Source: Elusimicrobiota bacterium
GTDB lineage: Bacteria; Elusimicrobiota; Elusimicrobia; UBA1565; UBA9628
Assembly (NCBI GenBank): GCA_023249695.1
Contig: JAHFCD010000061.1
Location: forward strand, 1 to 8,854
Direction of reading: 5' to 3'
DNA length: 8,854 bases
Shown one piece after another: positions 6,613-8,854 of the stretch. The translations under genes were made by a program, and so were the position numbers. The notes beneath the pieces were generated by a model. That model worked only from the letters and a program-made list of their open reading frames with translations. It ran no database searches and was not told where the DNA came from. Each line of letters begins with the position of its first letter. The stretch's first letter is position 1.

Positions 6613-6993
6613 TTATCGTTTCAGGAACTTGAGCTTTTTAAACTGCTCGGCGATGTACGGCTTGCTCTCGGCGACGGCGGTCCCGAGGTAGTGGACCCCG
6701 GTGATGTAGCCGCCCTTGCCGACGCCCGACGTCGGGCCTCCGTACTCCTGCATCGCGGCGTACTTGAGGTTCGAGCCGACCACGCCGCCGAGGACGTAGG
6801 CACCGACCGACGACAGGAAGCGCGGCGTGATGCTCCGCTTCAGCGTGCCGGTCTTCACGGGGGCGTAGAACTTGGCGCGCCCCGAGACCTTGAGGATCGA
6901 GGCGAGGACCGCGCCCGCGATGGCGTCGCGCATCTCGTCCTCGCCTTTCACTATGTCATTGAACATTTTCGGGTCGAAGTCGATCACCAGCAT
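6613..6993 (-). CDS. HK97 gp10-like tail/neck protein
   Basis: 126 residues. The HK97 gp10 family takes part in head-tail joining or tail completion. Its hallmark is visible: APVKTGTLKRSI at 44-55, then VGSNLKYAAMQEYGG at 72-86, matching the family patterns P-x-x-TGxLRxSI and GxxxxYAxxxEYG. The C-terminus is basic (EQFKKLKFLKR). I chose the ATG at 6993 because the preceding gene ends with TAG at 7004-7006, 10 bases upstream, and the context CAAGCCTATG repeats that of neighbouring starts. A longer reading upstream in this frame would be the shadow of the preceding gene. Length is normal for the family. Confidence 0.85.
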   Translation of the reverse strand: MLVIDFDPKMFNDIVKGEDEMRDAIAGAVLASILKVSGRAKFYAPVKTGTLKRSITPRFLSSVGAYVLGGVVGSNLKYAAMQEYGGPTSGVGKGGYITGVHYLGTAVAESKPYIAEQFKKLKFLKR

Positions 6994-7003
6994 AGGCTTG
7001 GGG

Positions 7004-7336
7004 CTAGTCGCTGTGCCATTTCGTCGTCTTGTGGAGGCGGCAGATGTAGTGATCGTCCACGTCGTCGTTGCCCTCGTGCTTCTCCACGCCCATGACCCGG
7101 TATTCCAGGCTGTCGGCGTCCACCACCTTGTCGCTCGGGCGGATGTCGCCCGGTTCCATGTGAAGCAGAAAGACCTCGACGCCCGGCTGGCTCTCAAGGA
7201 CCGCCGCCACGTCGGCCTCCTGGGACTCGATATAAGCCTCCTGCCCGTCGATCGTGGCCGTGCCGGAAAAGGCGGACGTGTTGCCCGCGTTCACCAGCCT
7301 GTAGGTCGTGATGGTCGTGTTGGCTCCGAGGAGCAT
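7004..7336 (-). CDS. Head-closure / head-tail joining protein
   Basis: 110 residues, probably the stopper between the connector ring and the tail. The position, directly after a gp6-like connector and before a gp10-like gene, is that of head-closure proteins. The C-terminal half has their usual pattern: GDIRPSDKVV at 63-72 (a small barrel turn), LEYRVMGVEKHEGND, and a final strand HYICRLHKT. No further diagnostic motif is seen. Start at 7336 (CGCCAGTATG); an in-frame TAA lies 12 bases upstream, so no longer form starts there. A TATAAA lies 11 bases before the ATG, which might be a -10 element, but without a convincing -35. Confidence 0.6.
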   Translation of the reverse strand: MLLGANTTITTYRLVNAGNTSAFSGTATIDGQEAYIESQEADVAAVLESQPGVEVFLLHMEPGDIRPSDKVVDADSLEYRVMGVEKHEGNDDVDDHYICRLHKTTKWHSD

Positions 7337-7402
7337 ACTGGCGTCGGTTTATATCGCTCTATTCGCCTCTCACAGCTTGATTGGCCCGTCGGAGGCCCGT
7401 TG

Positions 7403-8254
7403 CTATATCACGAACACGGAGGCGCGCTGGAAGGGGGCGATGAGCCTCTTGAACTCGGCGGCATCCTCGTCGCTCGTGAAGGTGACGGATTTCGTGCCGA
7501 TGGTGTAGCTCTTGACCTTCTGGTTCTTCCGCCGGGCCATAAGGCCGGAGACGAGGAGCATGTTCGCCAGCCGAAGGCTCTCGGGGAAGTCGAGGGCGGA
7601 AAGGGTCGCCGCGCTCAAGGCCAGCCGCGTGGCGTCGCTCGAGGCGAGCGTGCGCGTGACCACCTGGGGATTGGTCGCCTCGACGACGTAGACCACGTTC
7701 CCGAGCGCGAACGCGCGCGTGCCTGCCTGCGCGTCGATGTAGGCGGCGATGGCCGCGGCTTCGAGCGCGTCGGTCGCCTGGGCCGTCCAGTTCACGCCGC
7801 GCGTGGCCGTGAAGCCGTCGGTTGCGATGGCGCCGAGGGTGATCGTGGCGTTCGATGCCAGTCCCGAGATGCTGACCGTGATCGTCGCCCGCCCGGCGGC
7901 GTCCCAGCCCGCGACGTAGTCCACCGTCACCTTACGCTTGTCGCCGAACACGCCGTCGTCGAGGTGCAGGATGTAGTTATCCACATCGTACGGGTCTGTC
8001 TGGGAGTAGGCCGTGCCGTCGTCGTCGATGTCGCCGATGGCCCGCACGTTCAGGTCGTTGAGCACGAGCTTGGTCGCGCCGCACCCGTCGTGAATCTCCC
8101 CCGTCACCTTGTGCAGGGCGAGGTCGTTCACCGACAGCATCTGGTTGAGCTCGTCGGTCGCCATCTTGTTGAGCATGGCGATAAGCGTATCCTTCGACGT
8201 CCCGCTGACGCCGAGGTAGGTCTTGATCTCTGCGGTGGTGCAGTAGGTGTTCAT
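7403..8254 (-). CDS. Head-tail connector protein, gp6-like, with an insertion
   Basis: 283 residues. gp6-like proteins form the ring attached beneath the portal. The N-terminal part (YCTTAEIKTYLGVSGTSKDTL at 4-24 and helix MLNKMATDELNQML at 27-40) and the strand KVTVDYVAGW at 108-117 match the family. In ordinary members that strand is followed soon by the helical C-terminal part, seen here only at 223-240 (FPESLRLANMLLVSGLMA). Residues about 119-222 form an additional beta-rich and helical module (TITVSISGLA, ATDALEAAAIAAYIDA, SSDATRLALSAATLSAL). The C-terminus (SVTFTSDEDAAEFKRLIAPF) returns to family pattern. The start at 8254 has the context ACCCTATG, no Shine-Dalgarno sequence. A hairpin and a weak promoter candidate precede it. 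Confidence 0.8.
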   Translation of the reverse strand: MNTYCTTAEIKTYLGVSGTSKDTLIAMLNKMATDELNQMLSVNDLALHKVTGEIHDGCGATKLVLNDLNVRAIGDIDDDGTAYSQTDPYDVDNYILHLDDGVFGDKRKVTVDYVAGWDAAGRATITVSISGLASNATITLGAIATDGFTATRGVNWTAQATDALEAAAIAAYIDAQAGTRAFALGNVVYVVEATNPQVVTRTLASSDATRLALSAATLSALDFPESLRLANMLLVSGLMARRKNQKVKSYTIGTKSVTFTSDEDAAEFKRLIAPFQRASVFVI

Positions 8255-8273
8255 AGGGTCGTTGATTGCTTCA

Positions 8274-8282
8274 ATCGTAGCA
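8274..8282 (-). promoter_or_regulatory. Weak candidate promoter, extended -10
   Basis: On the minus strand, TGCTACGAT fits an extended -10 (TGn then TACGAT, 4 of 6 consensus bases) 19 bases before the connector ATG. No good -35 is seen. It lies between a hairpin and the gene, so a role is possible but unproven. Confidence 0.25.
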
Positions 8283-8303
8283 CGATGGGCGAGCGCGGAA
8301 CAG

Positions 8304-8331
8304 AAACGGCGACCCGTTGAGGCCGCCGTTT
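8304..8331 (-). terminator. Hairpin between the edge gene and the connector gene
   Basis: AAACGGCG (8304-8311) and CGCCGTTT (8324-8331) form a perfect 8-bp stem, extended inward by C-G and G-T pairs to a 4-base loop, CAAC on the minus strand. On the plus strand it ends in five T (8329-8333), a strong terminator for antisense transcription. In the sense direction it ends TTTCTGTT, so it is a weaker, possibly partial, terminator that may lower expression below the preceding capsid-region gene. Confidence 0.6.
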
Positions 8332-8349
8332 TTCATCTTCCTTGTCGCG

Positions 8350-8854
8350 TTAGCCGCGGCTGGGCATCGCCACGAGGGTTCCCGTGACGCTGGGGGAGGC
8401 CGTGCCTCCGACCACCAGCTTATAGCGCAGGTACGCCAGCGGCTCGTCCGTGTGCAGTTCGCTGGGGGAGAGGGCGGACAGCGCGGCGGATGCCGTGCGG
8501 TCGATCCAGTTCACCTTGTCCATCGAAACCTGCGGGGTCACGGTCAGCGTCGGGCTGGTTCCCGTCTTGGCCGAGAGGTTGATCACCGCATCGACCTCGA
8601 CGTCGGACTCGCCGCCAAGCTCCAGCACGTCGCTGTAGGTCGCGGCGACGCCTCCCGTGAGGGTTGCGCCAGAGACGGCCATCGTTCCTGCGTTGGAGCC
8701 TCCGAGGGCGAGCGTGACTGCGTTGCCGCCCGTGCCGGGCGCGTCAGCCGTGATCAGGATGCGCGTACCGCTGACGCTCGAGTTGATGCCAGCGACCGCT
8801 TCGACCAGGACTTCAAGCTCGGTGATGCTGGAGATCTCCCCACCGCCCGGGCCT
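8350..8854 (-). CDS. Probable capsid decoration / head-fibre-like protein, 5' end beyond the window
   Basis: 167 residues are readable and the frame is open to base 8854. An ATG at 8682 could start a 110-residue form, but coding-like sequence continues upstream of it (ELEVLVEAVAGINSSVSG, then ILITADAPGTGGNAVTL), so I take that ATG as internal. The upstream part and MAVSGATLTGG form a module common in phage structural proteins. The C-terminal part is a beta-sandwich-like domain with TPQVSMDKVNWIDRTAS and LAYLRYKLVVGG, a pattern seen in virion surface proteins. Lying between the expected capsid gene (unseen) and the connector gene, it could decorate the capsid. That is inference from position; a capsid protein C-terminus or tail-sheath-like protein cannot be ruled out from the part visible. 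Confidence 0.5.
   Translation of the reverse strand, partial: GPGGGEISSITELEVLVEAVAGINSSVSGTRILITADAPGTGGNAVTLALGGSNAGTMAVSGATLTGGVAATYSDVLELGGESDVEVDAVINLSAKTGTSPTLTVTPQVSMDKVNWIDRTASAALSALSPSELHTDEPLAYLRYKLVVGGTASPSVTGTLVAMPSRG

Noticed and set aside
6994..7197. A longer N-terminus for the gp10-like gene reaching to 7197
   Set aside because: The added residues (rich in R, T, W and S) are the out-of-frame reading of the head-closure gene. The ATG at 6993 follows that gene's stop.
7348..7353. TATAAA upstream of the head-closure gene as a promoter
   Set aside because: No -35 element at a fitting distance, and the gene is within a co-directional cluster, so one AT-rich hexamer is too little evidence.
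6872..8320. A 482-codon open frame on the plus strand opposite the connector and neck genes
   Set aside because: It spans several minus-strand genes and their gaps, has arginine- and valine-rich composition, and shows no family motif. It is an antisense shadow.
8680..8682. ATG at 8682 as start of a 110-residue protein
   Set aside because: The reading frame continues upstream to the window edge with protein-like sequence that belongs to a module finishing after this ATG, so it is more likely an internal methionine.

Overview
The window is the head-to-tail junction and tail module of a double-stranded DNA tailed bacteriophage or prophage of siphovirus type (long, non-contractile tail). The DNA is visibly GC-rich. 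Every convincing gene lies on the minus strand, so transcription runs from high to low coordinates. There is no integrase, attachment site, tRNA, replication gene or bacterial housekeeping gene, so a free phage and a prophage cannot be told apart and the host cannot be named. Start sites lack Shine-Dalgarno sequences, which argues against a host that depends strongly on them, but this is not diagnostic.

Layout in transcription order: (1) 8854-8350, the 3' part of a probable capsid decoration or head-fibre-like protein, cut by the window edge. (2) A short intergenic region with a strong hairpin (8304-8331) and a weak extended -10 candidate. (3) 8254-6180, four connector and neck genes: gp6-like head-tail connector, head-closure-like protein, HK97 gp10-like protein and tail-terminator-like protein. 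(4) A 54-residue small protein. (5) The major tail tube protein, 5984-4818. (6) A structured 139-base gap with two hairpins. (7) The tail assembly chaperone pair, 4678-4122, joined by a programmed -1 frameshift at a run of seven A. (8) The tape measure protein, 4113-2044. (9) The distal tail protein Dit, 2034-1183. (10) A tail fibre or tail-tip adhesin, 1173 to beyond base 1.

The genes act as one assembly line. The connector and closure proteins finish the DNA-filled head. The gp10-like and terminator proteins finish the top of the tail. The chaperones coat the tape measure while the tube protein polymerises around it to a length set by the tape measure. Dit forms the hub at the far end and carries the fibre that recognises the host.

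I see no defence system, CRISPR array or wholly new operon. The points most worth a second look are the clean A_AAA_AAA frameshift site flanked by hairpins, a uniform non-Shine-Dalgarno start context with T at -1 in all ten visible starts, and small sequence modules that seem to be inserted into otherwise ordinary virion proteins (connector, tail tube, fibre and the edge gene). No stretch longer than 300 bases lacks a gene.
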